NCBI RefSeq assembly: GCF_016918735.1
Contig: NZ_JAFFPR010000027.1
Coordinates: 248,001-312,000 of the forward strand
From: Leptospira abararensis
GTDB lineage: Bacteria; Spirochaetota; Leptospiria; Leptospirales; Leptospiraceae
Direction of reading: 5' to 3'
DNA length: 64,000 nucleotides
Made by a program: the position numbers and the translations under genes. Positions 8,893 through 18,274 of the stretch are shown here, piece after piece (position 1 is the first letter of the stretch; each line of letters opens with the position of its first letter). The notes below the pieces were generated by a model. It worked only from the letters and a program-made list of their open reading frames with translations. It had not been told where the DNA came from and did not search any database.

Positions 8893-10341
8893 TTAGAAAC
8901 CGAGTCCTTTTAGTGCATCTCCTGCACCTGGAATTTTTTTCAATGCATCCCCGGCTTTTCCTTTGATCACTTCTTTCACAGCACCACCAATCAAATCAGT
9001 AAGTGTTCCAAGACCGACACCAAGTTCCACATTGGGATTCCGAATGTCGCCGTAAGTGCGAAAGGGGATAAATAACCTTTCGTTTTTGATGAGGTTACCC
9101 ACAATTTTATTGCGAAGTGCTTTTGGATCTCCCTGACCCTTTGTGGCTTGTTTGATTTTTTCATCCACCGATGCTAAAGATTTTTTTGATTCGTCTTCAT
9201 CATACAACATACCCATCTTCATTTCATGGTAGTTTGTGGTTGTGACGATATAAGATCCTTTTGTGATTTGTAGGTCATAGTTCTTTGTAGGGAAGGTAGG
9301 TTCATCTAAAAATGTCACCTTACCTTTGCTATACTCTACTTTAAAAGAAACATCTTTTTTAAGTTCTGCTTTTTCCTTTAGTTTATCCAGTTTAAGTCCA
9401 GCTTGGTTCATCATCGGAAGTTCACCTGCAATGGCATCAAAAGCGGCAAATCCAGAAACAAAGGAATCTTCTTTCATAGTCACTTCATAGATGACTTTCG
9501 GATTCACAAGGCCCGTTTTCACAACAAAGGGAACCACTTTGCCGTCCGTTTCTAAGATAAACTTGGCAGCTTCTTTTTTATTTCTACCAATAATGGTGAC
9601 ATCCGCATCAAAATTCACATCGATACTGTTATGCGACTTCAAATCACTTCCATCAATATCAATGTCCCTTAATTCTAAATCCAATTTTTGAATTAAGATT
9701 TGTTGGCCAGTTTTCCGCATATTGACTTGGATATTTCCCTCTTGAATTCCCACAAGACCCATCCTTATCGCAATAGGAATGTCTTTGATGGAAAATGGTC
9801 CAGACGGGGGTGCGTTTGCTTCTTCTTTTGCCTCTTCCTCTGCTTCCTTTTTCCTTTCCGCAATTGCTTCTGCCGAGAGGGTTGGATTCTTTTCTCCATC
9901 CACAATCTTAGGTGTTTTGAAAAGACCTGTAAGATTATTTCCTCCATCTTCATTCATGGTAAGCGAGATCACTGGCTGTTTTAGAACAATTTTATTTACC
10001 TTTAAGGTTTTTGTAAGTAGAGCCAAAAAAGAGATTTTGACATCGGCTTTCCCTAATTGGATGAGACCTTTTGGTTTTGATTTTCTTTCGTCAAGGGGTG
10101 TACCTTTGTTGGCCACATCATCCCGAGGTGCAAGGACAATGCCTTCAATCTCAATTCCCGAAAGGACATTAAAAAGGTTGATATTGACTGATTCTACATG
10201 GGCTCGGACATTGATTGAGGATTCGATTTGTTTTACAAGAAAACTGGGAGTGATAAAACTTCCAGCGAAAACTAACGCGATGATTACGATGAGTAGAATA
10301 GATGCGATTGCCGCACCAATTCCGTAACCTATTTTTTTCAT
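8893..10341 (-). CDS. AsmA-like membrane-anchored protein
   Basis: A 482-residue protein with an N-terminal membrane segment (about residues 5-25), followed by a long beta-rich region. A short charged, alanine/glutamate-rich insert around residues 160-180 interrupts it. The opening ITPSFLVKQIESSINVRAHVESVNINLFN and repeated strand patterns resemble AsmA/DUF748 proteins, which are thought to help move lipids between membranes in diderm bacteria. I start at the ATG ending at 10341, since AGGAG lies just upstream; a GTG seven codons earlier lacks one. The C-terminus is glycine/lysine-rich. Assignment rests on fold-like appearance, so the specific function is unknown. Confidence 0.6.
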   Translation of the reverse strand: MKKIGYGIGAAIASILLIVIIALVFAGSFITPSFLVKQIESSINVRAHVESVNINLFNVLSGIEIEGIVLAPRDDVANKGTPLDERKSKPKGLIQLGKADVKISFLALLTKTLKVNKIVLKQPVISLTMNEDGGNNLTGLFKTPKIVDGEKNPTLSAEAIAERKKEAEEEAKEEANAPPSGPFSIKDIPIAIRMGLVGIQEGNIQVNMRKTGQQILIQKLDLELRDIDIDGSDLKSHNSIDVNFDADVTIIGRNKKEAAKFILETDGKVVPFVVKTGLVNPKVIYEVTMKEDSFVSGFAAFDAIAGELPMMNQAGLKLDKLKEKAELKKDVSFKVEYSKGKVTFLDEPTFPTKNYDLQITKGSYIVTTTNYHEMKMGMLYDEDESKKSLASVDEKIKQATKGQGDPKALRNKIVGNLIKNERLFIPFRTYGDIRNPNVELGVGLGTLTDLIGGAVKEVIKGKAGDALKKIPGAGDALKGLGF

Positions 10342-10423
10342 ATGGTCTCCTAATTTCGGCACTAAAGAGTGGTGTTGAGATTAGGGCAAATTTGGCTTCT
10401 GTAAAGTAAAAAAGGAAAAGAAA

Positions 10424-10852
10424 TTAATTCAAAAACCGAACCGAACTGATAATGTTGGTTAATTGTTGGAAAAGTTCATCACCAACTTCTTCGTCCGAGT
10501 TATACGTTACAAGGATCATCCGTTTTTGGTTGGCTACCATATAAACCATCCAAACTCGATCTTCCTTTAAAAATTCGCAAGCGCGGATCTCAGAACCTTC
10601 ATTGTTTTCAAACACAGCCACGTTTTCGGCATCATAATCAATTTCATGGATTTTTAGGTAATTTTCCAATTCCTGGTCTACATCGAAATCTTCTAATTTA
10701 GATTCAAAGGCATAAACTTGTAAGGCACCACCACCATCGGGATGAAAAAAGGCAGGAATTTCTTCAACAACCATTTGTTCCCAATTGGCAGGGAAAAGAA
10801 AGGAATACCAACCTTGTGGGGATCGAAATTGTTTGTACATTGGCCTTGTCAT
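10424..10852 (-). CDS. Small conserved protein, possible PsbP/DUF3805-like fold
   Basis: A 142-residue soluble protein with no signal peptide. It opens with MYKQFRSPQGWYSFLFPANWEQ and ends LTNIISSVRFLN. That layout (aromatic PxGWYSFxxPxxW start, a central alpha/beta region, a late SSVRF) resembles small PsbP-fold/DUF3805 proteins of unknown role. AAGGGA precedes the ATG ending at 10852; an ATG four codons later is also possible. It lies about 80 bases upstream of the AsmA-like gene on the same strand and may share its transcript. Confidence 0.55.
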   Translation of the reverse strand: MTRPMYKQFRSPQGWYSFLFPANWEQMVVEEIPAFFHPDGGGALQVYAFESKLEDFDVDQELENYLKIHEIDYDAENVAVFENNEGSEIRACEFLKEDRVWMVYMVANQKRMILVTYNSDEEVGDELFQQLTNIISSVRFLN

Positions 10853-10899
10853 AAGAAATCCCTTTTCTTTCCAATAAATCTTTGGAGTAATGGCAGTAA

Positions 10900-11907
10900 A
10901 TGATTTTCAAAAGAAAATGGTATTTCCCTCTGCTGGTTCTTCTCCTTTGCGGCACTTCTTTGGGAAGTCTTTTCGCTCAAGTTTCGGGTTACGAATCCGC
11001 ATACCCATCTGCCTATTTGCTTGGACTCTCGTCCACGGGAGTGGTTAGTCCAAATCCGATGGGAAGTCTTTATGGAAACACTGCTTTTTTATCGAATCAA
11101 ACCAAACATATCGTGGATGGGGGTGTAAACGGCAGTTATGCGAATCCTAAAACTTCACCATTGTATCTATCGGGAGCAATGTACTTTTCCTATTCCGATT
11201 CCCTGGGTTTTGGGTTTCGAGGCAAACCTGTTTTTTTACGATCCTTTCCCACTGATGAACGTTTTTCGAATTATGCTTTCCAAGGTTTTGTCAGTTGGAA
11301 GTGGAATGAAAACCTTTCCTTTGCCTTACATTTAGGACCAGGTGTTTCAGGAAGGATTGGAGGTTATAGTTCTTATTCTTGGAACGTCTCCGTCTCGACT
11401 GCTTTTCAGTATGGGAATTTTCGAATGGGATTGATTTTAGAATCTCCAGGCAGTTACCGCTTTGATAAATATCTAGGATCAGAAAAATTAAAAGAAAGAC
11501 TCCCTGAACGTCTGCTAGTTGGTGTTGGTTATAAAATCACAGAATCGATCTATTTACAAATGGAAGGGAATCGAACATTTTTTGAAAGGTCGCATACCTC
11601 TCTCAATGGAAGCGAAAACTCATTTCAATATCCAGTCCGTACGATGTATGCTGGTAACATTGGTTTAGCGATTGGGAAAATAGAATCATTCCAATTTTTA
11701 TCGGGACTAGGAAGAGAATTTCGCGCAGATACTACTTTGAGAGGGTTTTACACGGCTTCTCTCGGGATTGCTGGTTCTATCTTTCCTTCTGCCTTAGGAG
11801 ATGGATATTTATACTCAATCTCTCTCCAAAGATCGGGACTCAGTGTCCCGGAAAGAGAGGGGGCAGAGACCCGAGCTGCGGCCCAAATCCAAATCCAGTT
11901 CCAATGA
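10900..11907 (+). CDS. Putative outer-membrane beta-barrel protein
   Basis: A 335-residue protein with a clear signal peptide (about residues 1-27: KRK, a hydrophobic stretch, then SLFAQ). The mature part is rich in alternating hydrophobic/aromatic strands separated by glycine, serine and asparagine turns, as in outer-membrane barrels. Examples are SGAMYFSYSDSLGFGFRG and the repeated glycine-rich hairpins in the last 100 residues. It looks remotely like the FadL/PorV-type barrels of spirochaetes, but I cannot name a family. It is divergent from the small gene at 10424-10852. Confidence 0.6.
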   Translation: MIFKRKWYFPLLVLLLCGTSLGSLFAQVSGYESAYPSAYLLGLSSTGVVSPNPMGSLYGNTAFLSNQTKHIVDGGVNGSYANPKTSPLYLSGAMYFSYSDSLGFGFRGKPVFLRSFPTDERFSNYAFQGFVSWKWNENLSFALHLGPGVSGRIGGYSSYSWNVSVSTAFQYGNFRMGLILESPGSYRFDKYLGSEKLKERLPERLLVGVGYKITESIYLQMEGNRTFFERSHTSLNGSENSFQYPVRTMYAGNIGLAIGKIESFQFLSGLGREFRADTTLRGFYTASLGIAGSIFPSALGDGYLYSISLQRSGLSVPEREGAETRAAAQIQIQFQ

Positions 11908-11986
11908 AGAACACCATTTGTTTAAATATTAAGCAAATTGGATGGTTTCCATAAGTGCTTTTTATTCCTTTCGCTGAAGTTTGAAA

Positions 11987-12015
11987 CAGAATGTAGAGAA
12001 TTATAGGATATTCTG
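11987..12015. promoter_or_regulatory. Dyad upstream of the sigma-54 promoter
   Basis: CAGAAT (11987-11992) and ATTCTG (12010-12015) form an inverted repeat with a 17-base centre, ending 26 bases before the -24 element. It could bind a dimeric activator, but it is closer than most enhancer sites. Otherwise the gap 11908-12038 shows nothing clear. Confidence 0.25.
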
Positions 12016-12038
12016 ACTTCTTTAGGCGAGATGCACCG

Positions 12039-12055
12039 TCGGTACGATACTTGCA
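12039..12055 (+). promoter_or_regulatory. Sigma-54 (RpoN) promoter of the phosphatase-amt operon
   Basis: TCGGTACGATACTTGCA matches the -24/-12 consensus TTGGCACGNNNNTTGCA at 11 of 13 defined positions. The invariant GG (12041-12042) and GC (12053-12054) are exactly ten bases apart. Transcription would start near 12066, leaving a short leader with AAAGG before the ATG at 12079. Sigma-54 control of amt genes is established in many bacteria, which fits the downstream transporter. Confidence 0.75.
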
Positions 12056-12078
12056 TCTAAATCAGAAAGGTATCCTAT

Positions 12079-13899
12079 ATGGTTGATTTCAAAGTTTCCA
12101 AACGAATGCTCGTCAACTTCCGCGGACAAAACAAAGTCGTGGGAGGATTAACAGACAAAGATAAAATTGCGATCCTTCTCTACATTTCCAAAGAATTTGC
12201 CAATTTAGATAGAGAGGACCAACTCTTTTCCAAGGTCATCCTGATCTGCCAGGAAATTTTTGAGTCGGACAATACAACCCTCCGACTCTGGGATGGAGAG
12301 TATCTAGTCCCTGTTAAGTTTGTCAAAGAGACAGAGCCTCCCCGTAGAAATTTAGTGATGGGGGAAGGTTATTCTGGTGCGGTCTTCGAAACCAAAGAAC
12401 CAGTTCTTGTGAATGACCTAACACGTTCTGCTCACTTCTTCGATGAAGGGGAAAAAACAAAGTCAGTCATGTGTGTTCCCATCATGCAAAAGGAAGAAAT
12501 CCTTGGGACTCTTGCTGTAGAAAGTGAACGAGAAAATTTTTATATCATTGATGACCTAGAAATTCTAGAAGCCCTCACTTCGCAATTGGCCCTTGCCCTT
12601 TACGGCGTAAGACTCATTGAAGGACTTGTAACCGCAAGAGCCAGAGAAGCAGCGATATTAAATCAATTAGAATGGGATTTGAAAATGGGACGAAATGTCC
12701 AAAGCCAAATCCTTCCCCAAGACCTTAGTGCATGGAACGGAATTTATTTTGCAAGCCACTACGAACCAATGGCAGAAGTGAGTGGGGATCTTGTCGACAT
12801 TGTACGACAAGGCCATTCACTCACTGCAATCAATATTGATGTATCGGGACATGGAATTCCAGCGGCTCTTGTGACTATGGCCATCCACCACCAGTTCAGA
12901 AGATCGGTGATGGCAGGACTTGGACTCACCGAGATTATGGAGGAACTTGGAGAAAAACTAAGAGAACAACTTCCGGAATCCACTTATTTCACTGCTTTTA
13001 TGGTTCGTATTTTTAGTGATTATACTTTTGGTTATGTAAACGCAGGCCACCAGCGTATGTTACATTACAAAGCTGCTGATGATACTTTCATTCAGTATGA
13101 TACTAAAGGTGTTCCGCTAGGAATCCTTCCTGTTAGAAAAATCGACTATGAAGAAAAACAAGGTAAGTTAGAGCCGGGAGATTTTTTACTTCTCATCTCT
13201 GATGGATTTAGTGAACAAAGAAACCATCTGAAAGATGAGGTGGGAGTGGATCGAATCCTTACTTGGTTACAAGACGAAAGAGAACGCCTTGTAATGGAAG
13301 GTCGCGGGAAAGTGGATCTAAAAAAACTCTCCAATGCCTTTGTAGAACGATTTCGGGCATACCAAGGGGATGTTCCGAATGGAGATGATTTAAGTTTTCT
13401 CTTTCTGTATTGTGGGGATTCCATTCCAGAAGCTTCGCATTACATACAAATGGCGAAACAGTCCAATTCCAAGATGAAAATGGAAGAGGCTTATGCTCAA
13501 GCACTCAAAGCTTATAGCATTGATTCTTCTCTGAAAGAAATCTTAGTCTTTTTAGGAAAGATGTATTATAGGGACGGAAAATACAACGAAGCGATCCGCT
13601 ATTTAGAGCAGTATTTACGGACTTCCGGGGACAATACAGCTGCTTCTCATTTTATGATGGGACGTGCTTATTACAAGGCAGGAATGATTTCGGAAGCAAA
13701 ACGTGCGTTAAAGATGGCGCTTTCAAGTGACCATAGTTTTGCAAAAGCAAGTATCTTACTTGCGCAATGTTATTTGAAAGAAAATGCGAAACCAAAAGCA
13801 ATCAAAGTGTTGCAACAAGGCGTAAAAAATACACCACAGAGTTTGGAATTAAAAACCTCACTTTTAAGGTTAGAATCACATTCGCAGAAAGTTAGTTAA
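12079..13899 (+). CDS. GAF-SpoIIE (PP2C) phosphatase with TPR tail
   Basis: A 606-residue cytoplasmic signalling protein. Residues about 35-178 form a GAF domain and about 178-205 a helical linker. About 206-418 is a SpoIIE-type PP2C serine phosphatase with metal-binding SGDLVD (Asp237), DVSGHG (Asp254), SDGFSEQ and GDDLSFLFL. Residues about 445-600 contain TPR repeats (YYRDGKYNEAIRYLEQYL, AYYKAGMISEAKRALKMAL). RsbU-like proteins of this type dephosphorylate STAS antagonists in partner-switching. No kinase or STAS gene is adjacent. It lies nine bases upstream of amt and follows a sigma-54 promoter, so it is probably made under nitrogen limitation. AGAAAGG gives a good ribosome site. Confidence 0.9.
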   Translation: MVDFKVSKRMLVNFRGQNKVVGGLTDKDKIAILLYISKEFANLDREDQLFSKVILICQEIFESDNTTLRLWDGEYLVPVKFVKETEPPRRNLVMGEGYSGAVFETKEPVLVNDLTRSAHFFDEGEKTKSVMCVPIMQKEEILGTLAVESERENFYIIDDLEILEALTSQLALALYGVRLIEGLVTARAREAAILNQLEWDLKMGRNVQSQILPQDLSAWNGIYFASHYEPMAEVSGDLVDIVRQGHSLTAINIDVSGHGIPAALVTMAIHHQFRRSVMAGLGLTEIMEELGEKLREQLPESTYFTAFMVRIFSDYTFGYVNAGHQRMLHYKAADDTFIQYDTKGVPLGILPVRKIDYEEKQGKLEPGDFLLLISDGFSEQRNHLKDEVGVDRILTWLQDERERLVMEGRGKVDLKKLSNAFVERFRAYQGDVPNGDDLSFLFLYCGDSIPEASHYIQMAKQSNSKMKMEEAYAQALKAYSIDSSLKEILVFLGKMYYRDGKYNEAIRYLEQYLRTSGDNTAASHFMMGRAYYKAGMISEAKRALKMALSSDHSFAKASILLAQCYLKENAKPKAIKVLQQGVKNTPQSLELKTSLLRLESHSQKVS

Positions 13900-13908
13900 G
13901 GAAAGTTT

Positions 13909-15333
13909 ATGAAAAGATTTGGAATATTTTTAAGTTTATCGGTCCTTCTTATTGGTTCCGCACTTGGAGCCGAAGAAGTGGCAAACGAAACTCAGAGTTT
14001 AGAAACATTGGCAAAAGAAATGGCAGGTATTAAAACTTCCCTTGCGGAAACAAAACTTGCCCTAGAAACAACCAAACAGGAAGCCAATTGGGTATGGACT
14101 TGTATTGCAGCTTTTCTTGTATTTTTTATGCAAGCAGGGTTTGCCTACGTGGAAGCTGGATTCACAAGAGCCAAAAATGCGGTGAATATCCTTATGAAAA
14201 ACTTCTCGGACTTAACTGTGGGGGCCATCGCTTATTGGCTGGTTGGTTTTTCTATTATGTTTGGTCCCCAAGTCCTCACGGGATTTGGGGTAGGAGTTCC
14301 AGCGTTTGCAGAAACCCTCATCAATACCGAAGATGGGAATATGGATCCTTCCAAATATACTTTCTTTATCTTCCAAATTGTTTTTGCAGCCACTGCAGCA
14401 ACGATCGTATCAGGAGCCATGGCTGAGAGGACAAAGTTTTCCGCCTATTTGGTCTTTTCCATTGTGATCACTGCGTTTATTTATCCAATCTTCGGATCTT
14501 TTGCTTGGGGAAGTCTCCTTGGAATCTCCACCGGATTTTTAGAATCATTAGGACTCGGTGGTGGAGAGGGAGTGGGTTTCCACGACTTTGCAGGATCAAC
14601 TGTCGTTCATAGTGTGGGAGCTTGGGCGGGTCTTGCGGGAGCCCTTGTGGTGGGCCCTCGGATGGGGAAATTCCAAACCGATGGCAGGGTCTATCCAATC
14701 CTTGGACATAACATGTCGATGGCAGCCCTTGGTGTTTTTATTCTTTGGTTTGGATGGTTTGGATTTAACCCCGGTTCTACGACCTCAATCGAGGGAGGGA
14801 GTTTTGCTCGGATCGCTGTTGTCACTCATATGGCAGCTTGTGCGGGAGCGATTGCCGCTATGGTTCTTACTTGGTTGTTATTTAAAAAACCTGAAATTGG
14901 CCTTACCTTGAATGGGGGACTCGCAGGTCTTGTTGCCATTACCGCACCTTGTGATGTGGTGAGTATTACTGGCGCGGTTTGTATTGGAGCTGTTGCCGGG
15001 ATTCTTGTCATCGTCTCCGTTCTCTTCTTAGACAAAATCAAAATTGATGATCCAGTGGGTGCGGTTTCTGTTCACGGAGTTTGCGGTGCCTGGGGAACAC
15101 TGGCTGTGGGTCTTTTTAGTCTGGATACAGGACTTTTTTACGGATCAGGCTTTGCACAGTTTGCCGCTCAGGCCATCGGAGTGGTGACTGCCTTTTTATG
15201 GGCATTCCCAACTAGTTTCGCAGTATTCTATCTCATCAAAAAAACAATTGGACTTCGGGTTTCGGAAGAAGAGGAATTGTTAGGTTTGGATATTCTAGAA
15301 CACGGAAATGAGGCTTACCCAGTTTCCAAATAG
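13909..15333 (+). CDS. amt: Ammonium transporter (Amt family) with periplasmic N-terminal extension
   Basis: A 474-residue protein. A signal-peptide-like segment (1-20) is followed by a glutamate/lysine-rich coiled-coil stretch (about 22-58), then the Amt core of about eleven membrane helices. Key residues are present: FMQAGFAYVEAGFTRAKN, the first pore histidine in DFAGSTVVHSVGAWAG and the second in VSVHGVCGAWGT. It moves ammonium across the inner membrane. No glnK lies next to it, unlike the usual glnK-amtB pair. It is probably co-transcribed with the phosphatase upstream, with AAGGAAAG as ribosome site. Confidence 0.95.
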   Translation: MKRFGIFLSLSVLLIGSALGAEEVANETQSLETLAKEMAGIKTSLAETKLALETTKQEANWVWTCIAAFLVFFMQAGFAYVEAGFTRAKNAVNILMKNFSDLTVGAIAYWLVGFSIMFGPQVLTGFGVGVPAFAETLINTEDGNMDPSKYTFFIFQIVFAATAATIVSGAMAERTKFSAYLVFSIVITAFIYPIFGSFAWGSLLGISTGFLESLGLGGGEGVGFHDFAGSTVVHSVGAWAGLAGALVVGPRMGKFQTDGRVYPILGHNMSMAALGVFILWFGWFGFNPGSTTSIEGGSFARIAVVTHMAACAGAIAAMVLTWLLFKKPEIGLTLNGGLAGLVAITAPCDVVSITGAVCIGAVAGILVIVSVLFLDKIKIDDPVGAVSVHGVCGAWGTLAVGLFSLDTGLFYGSGFAQFAAQAIGVVTAFLWAFPTSFAVFYLIKKTIGLRVSEEEELLGLDILEHGNEAYPVSK

Positions 15334-15340
15334 TCCTTGA

Positions 15341-15370
15341 CCCTAGGTTTTCTTTATGGGAAGCCTAGGG
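15341..15370 (+). other. Stem-loop between amt and the lipoprotein gene
   Basis: CCCTAGGTTTTC (15341-15352) pairs with GGAAGCCTAGGG (15359-15370) through ten Watson-Crick and two G-U pairs around a six-base loop. It ends one base before the GTG start of the next gene and covers its only ribosome-site-like bases (CTAGGG). The sequence after it is T-rich but not a clean T-run. Confidence 0.55.
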
Positions 15371-15371
15371 T

Positions 15372-16010
15372 GTGTTTCGTTTTCCCTTATTACTCATCCT
15401 TTTTTTTGTTGGTTGTTTTGAATATGAGGAGACCATCCTCTTTCGAAAGTTAAGTTCTGGTACAGTAGAAATTGCATACACAGTCCCTTTAAAAAAAGAT
15501 TCGAACGACTCTCTCATTAAATTTCTACCGACTTCCAAAGAAGAAATCATATCTTCAGTCAAAAAAAAATCGAATAACAACTTACAGGTGAGAGACTTTA
15601 CCTTTCGTGAATTAGAAAAATCGGAAACGACAGATATGTATTTCAAACGAAAAGGTAAGGTTTCTTACAAATTAGACTTTGAAGATCCTTTGCATTTGGA
15701 AGGAGTTCTGATTGGAACCTTTTCCATCAAATCCAAACCAAGATCTTTAACTGTAAAACGTGATTTTCCTAATCTTACTGACAATGCCATTTTAGACACA
15801 GGTGCCGGGGAAAAGAAAATCATCTCGGAAACTTCGAGACTTTTACGCGAAGGTAGAATTCAATTTAAAGTTTTATTTCCCAAAGATTCAGAATGTAGTT
15901 CCAACCGAGGTTTTATTGGTCTTGGAAATTTGACATACCAAATTCCTCTGCAAGAAACTTTGGAAAATCCAGATTCAAAAACTTGGGAGTATAAAATTCG
16001 TTTTTTCTAA
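15372..16010 (+). CDS. Putative lipoprotein of unknown function
   Basis: A 212-residue protein whose N-terminus is a short hydrophobic signal with a spirochaete-style lipobox (FFVGC, cysteine at residue 15), so the mature part should be lipid-anchored. The mature region mixes charged strands (YKLDFEDPLHLEGVLIGTF) and shows no family I recognise. The start is a GTG at 15372, chosen because it places the lipobox correctly; a hairpin covers its ribosome-site region. It is 38 bases downstream of amt on the same strand, so read-through is possible. Confidence 0.7.
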   Translation: MFRFPLLLILFFVGCFEYEETILFRKLSSGTVEIAYTVPLKKDSNDSLIKFLPTSKEEIISSVKKKSNNNLQVRDFTFRELEKSETTDMYFKRKGKVSYKLDFEDPLHLEGVLIGTFSIKSKPRSLTVKRDFPNLTDNAILDTGAGEKKIISETSRLLREGRIQFKVLFPKDSECSSNRGFIGLGNLTYQIPLQETLENPDSKTWEYKIRFF

Positions 16011-16753
16011 ACGAGTTTTAATTCCTTCGCTGTTTTGATAAACAAATCAAACCCATCTAAATTTTTTTGTTCCGGAATATAGTGTAACTCTTGTTTGAGA
16101 TAACGGTCTGTGACAGCAATCGGAAGTCTTTTTTCTTCCTTAATGATGGAGTCTAACTCCTTCAGTCCATATTCCAATGCGGTTAAAAAGAGGCGGTCAT
16201 CCCAAACCTTTCCCTTGGGAAATGCCCAAAAGGCAAAACAGAAATATAATCCCGTAGATTGGTTCCACCATTCGGCAAGATCCACCACTTGGTATCCCGG
16301 AACTGGTGTTTGTAATAAGGCATGATCGCCAAACAAAAGATGCGATCCTTTCCCTTCTTTCATCATCTCTGAGATTTCGGAAGCAGGAGTGGGGATCACT
16401 TCCACCAAGGTTCCAAATTCACGAAAGAGGAGGCATTGTAACAATGCCACACTAGACCTAGACCCCTTGTCGGTATAAACTACCTCGGGAAGACCAGGCT
16501 CAGATTCATGGCGAAAGAATAGAACCGAACGAACCACATCTCTGGCACAAACTCCAACAATCTTTGTGAAGTCCAAACTCTCACGATTTCTTTCGCATTC
16601 GATAGAGGAAACAAGGGCACAATCGAGTTCCCCACGTTTTAGGAGTTCAATGAGGACACTGGGATTTTCATATACTGGTAAATACCCGGAAGTTCTCTCA
16701 AAATAGAGGGTTAGGGGGCGGGCATTCAGGTGTTTTACGATGCCTATTTTCAT
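16007..16753 (-). CDS. mqnA: Chorismate dehydratase MqnA (menaquinone, futalosine route)
   Basis: A 248-residue periplasmic-binding-protein-like enzyme of the MqnA/MqnD family. MqnA removes water from chorismate to give 3-enolpyruvyl-benzoate, the first step of futalosine-dependent menaquinone synthesis. The N-terminal [12 protein letters not shown], the [11 protein letters not shown] core and the later LLFGDHALL match MqnA. It has no signal peptide, consistent with a cytoplasmic enzyme. It stands alone here; other mqn genes must be elsewhere. Its end overlaps the convergent lipoprotein gene by four bases. Confidence 0.87.
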   Translation of the reverse strand: MKIGIVKHLNARPLTLYFERTSGYLPVYENPSVLIELLKRGELDCALVSSIECERNRESLDFTKIVGVCARDVVRSVLFFRHESEPGLPEVVYTDKGSRSSVALLQCLLFREFGTLVEVIPTPASEISEMMKEGKGSHLLFGDHALLQTPVPGYQVVDLAEWWNQSTGLYFCFAFWAFPKGKVWDDRLFLTALEYGLKELDSIIKEEKRLPIAVTDRYLKQELHYIPEQKNLDGFDLFIKTAKELKLV

Positions 16754-16824
16754 TATCTAATTTCCCTTCTAAAAAACAACTTGTCAGAACTGAAAAAGAG
16801 TGTCGAATCACTTACGAGGGCAAA

Positions 16825-17682
16825 TTGGACTTTCGAACATCTTTAAACACAATCGGTGATGCCGAATTTGAATTCATTAAAAATTTAGTGTACAAACAAG
16901 CTGGTATATTTTTAGCACCACATAAAAAAATTATGGTTCAGTCTAGGCTCAATGCGAGGCTTCGCACATTGGGAATCACTAGTTTCGAAAACTATGTAGC
17001 CAAATTAAAGCTAGATCCTAAGTTTGCCACCGATGAAATGCAAGAACTCATCAACCGTATAACAACAAACAAAACGGATTTTTTTCGAGAGAACCACCAT
17101 TTTGAATTTCTAAAAAACCAATATTTCCCTGCCTTAGAACAAGCTGCTGCCAGTGGGGGAACCAAAACCTTGCGCATTTGGTGTTCTGCTTCTTCGACGG
17201 GAGAAGAACCATACTCAATAGCCATTACTGTTTATGATTACTTCCAAACAAAACCAGGTTGGAATTGCAAAATCTATGCCTCAGACATTGATACACAAGT
17301 CATTGCCACCGCAAAAAAAGGTCTCTATCGAGATGACAGGTTGGAACCAGTTTCTGAAGCTATGAAAACAAAACATTTTATCAAAACGGTAGAAAAAGAT
17401 CATGTTTTCTATGAAGCCAAACCGCACCTGAAAGCTTTGATTGACTTTCGACAAATCAATCTTTTGCACTTTCCCTTTCCCATAACGGATAAATTGGATT
17501 TAATCTTTTGTAGGAACGTCGTGATTTATTTTGATAAACAAACGCAAAAAACGTTATTCCAGAATTTTGAGGCCAGTTTAAAACCAAAGGGATATCTCAT
17601 CCTTGGGCATTCAGAAACCATGTTTGGAATCTCTGATAGTTTTAAGTTTTTAGGTCATACCATCTACCAAAAAAAAGAATAG
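16825..17682 (+). CDS. cheR: Chemotaxis protein methyltransferase CheR
   Basis: A 285-residue SAM-dependent enzyme that methylates glutamates on chemoreceptors. The N-terminal all-helical domain (about 1-85) precedes the methyltransferase domain. The latter shows [17 protein letters not shown] for SAM binding, [10 protein letters not shown] and [11 protein letters not shown]. The start is a TTG with GAGGG four bases upstream; no ATG fits before residue 33. No other chemotaxis gene is near. Confidence 0.95.
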   Translation: MDFRTSLNTIGDAEFEFIKNLVYKQAGIFLAPHKKIMVQSRLNARLRTLGITSFENYVAKLKLDPKFATDEMQELINRITTNKTDFFRENHHFEFLKNQYFPALEQAAASGGTKTLRIWCSASSTGEEPYSIAITVYDYFQTKPGWNCKIYASDIDTQVIATAKKGLYRDDRLEPVSEAMKTKHFIKTVEKDHVFYEAKPHLKALIDFRQINLLHFPFPITDKLDLIFCRNVVIYFDKQTQKTLFQNFEASLKPKGYLILGHSETMFGISDSFKFLGHTIYQKKE

Positions 17683-17689
17683 GAGAATT

Positions 17690-18202
17690 TTAGTCTTCTT
17701 TAACCCAAAGTTTTTTAAGATCATCCCACATTTGGTAGGGTTCATAGATCACAATCCTTGTATTGGAAAGTACATCTAAAAATCCTGCTTCGTTTGGAAA
17801 TCTAGGCACGATGTGTTCGTGGATATGGGGAATGGAACCTCCACTATTCTTTCCTAAATTGTAACCAATATTAAAGCCCTGCACCTTCCATTGTTTCTCT
17901 AGGATTCTCATCGTTTTTTGAGTGAGTCTATGGATATCGAGCGCTTCTTCTTCAGTGAGTTCTAAGTAGTGGATGATATGACGTTTGGGAAAGATGATGA
18001 TATGGCCAGGATTGTAGGGGAATAGATTGACCGAGATGATAGAAAGTTCCGTTTCGGCAATGGTCAGATTGGGAACAATTTCGTTTTTGTCTCGAACCCC
18101 GCAAAGGATGCAGTCGACATTGGGTCTATCCCCTTTGGCATAGCCTAATTTTCCTATGCTGAACAGGTTTTTTCTCAGCGAATGTTCTTCATAGGAACTC
18201 AT
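17690..18202 (-). CDS. HIT-family hydrolase/transferase
   Basis: A 170-residue histidine-triad protein. The catalytic motif is [15 protein letters not shown] (HxHxH), and an upstream CILC pair may bind zinc. The [13 protein letters not shown] segment is typical of Ap4A-phosphorylase/Fhit-like HIT proteins, which act on dinucleoside polyphosphates or nucleotide adducts; the exact substrate cannot be told. I start it at the ATG ending at 18202. A longer TTG version (to 18253) has no ribosome site and would leave only 21 bases before the divergent rsmH. Confidence 0.88.
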   Translation of the reverse strand: MSSYEEHSLRKNLFSIGKLGYAKGDRPNVDCILCGVRDKNEIVPNLTIAETELSIISVNLFPYNPGHIIIFPKRHIIHYLELTEEEALDIHRLTQKTMRILEKQWKVQGFNIGYNLGKNSGGSIPHIHEHIVPRFPNEAGFLDVLSNTRIVIYEPYQMWDDLKKLWVKED

Positions 18203-18274
18203 TTGTACTTTCAATCTCCCTAAAGGATTAAAGGATTGCAAGGATTTTGACAAGTATACAGTAAGAAAGTAACA

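Noticed and set aside
9779..10327. 182-codon plus-strand frame opposite the AsmA-like gene
   Set aside because: Low-complexity serine/alanine shadow of the true frame.
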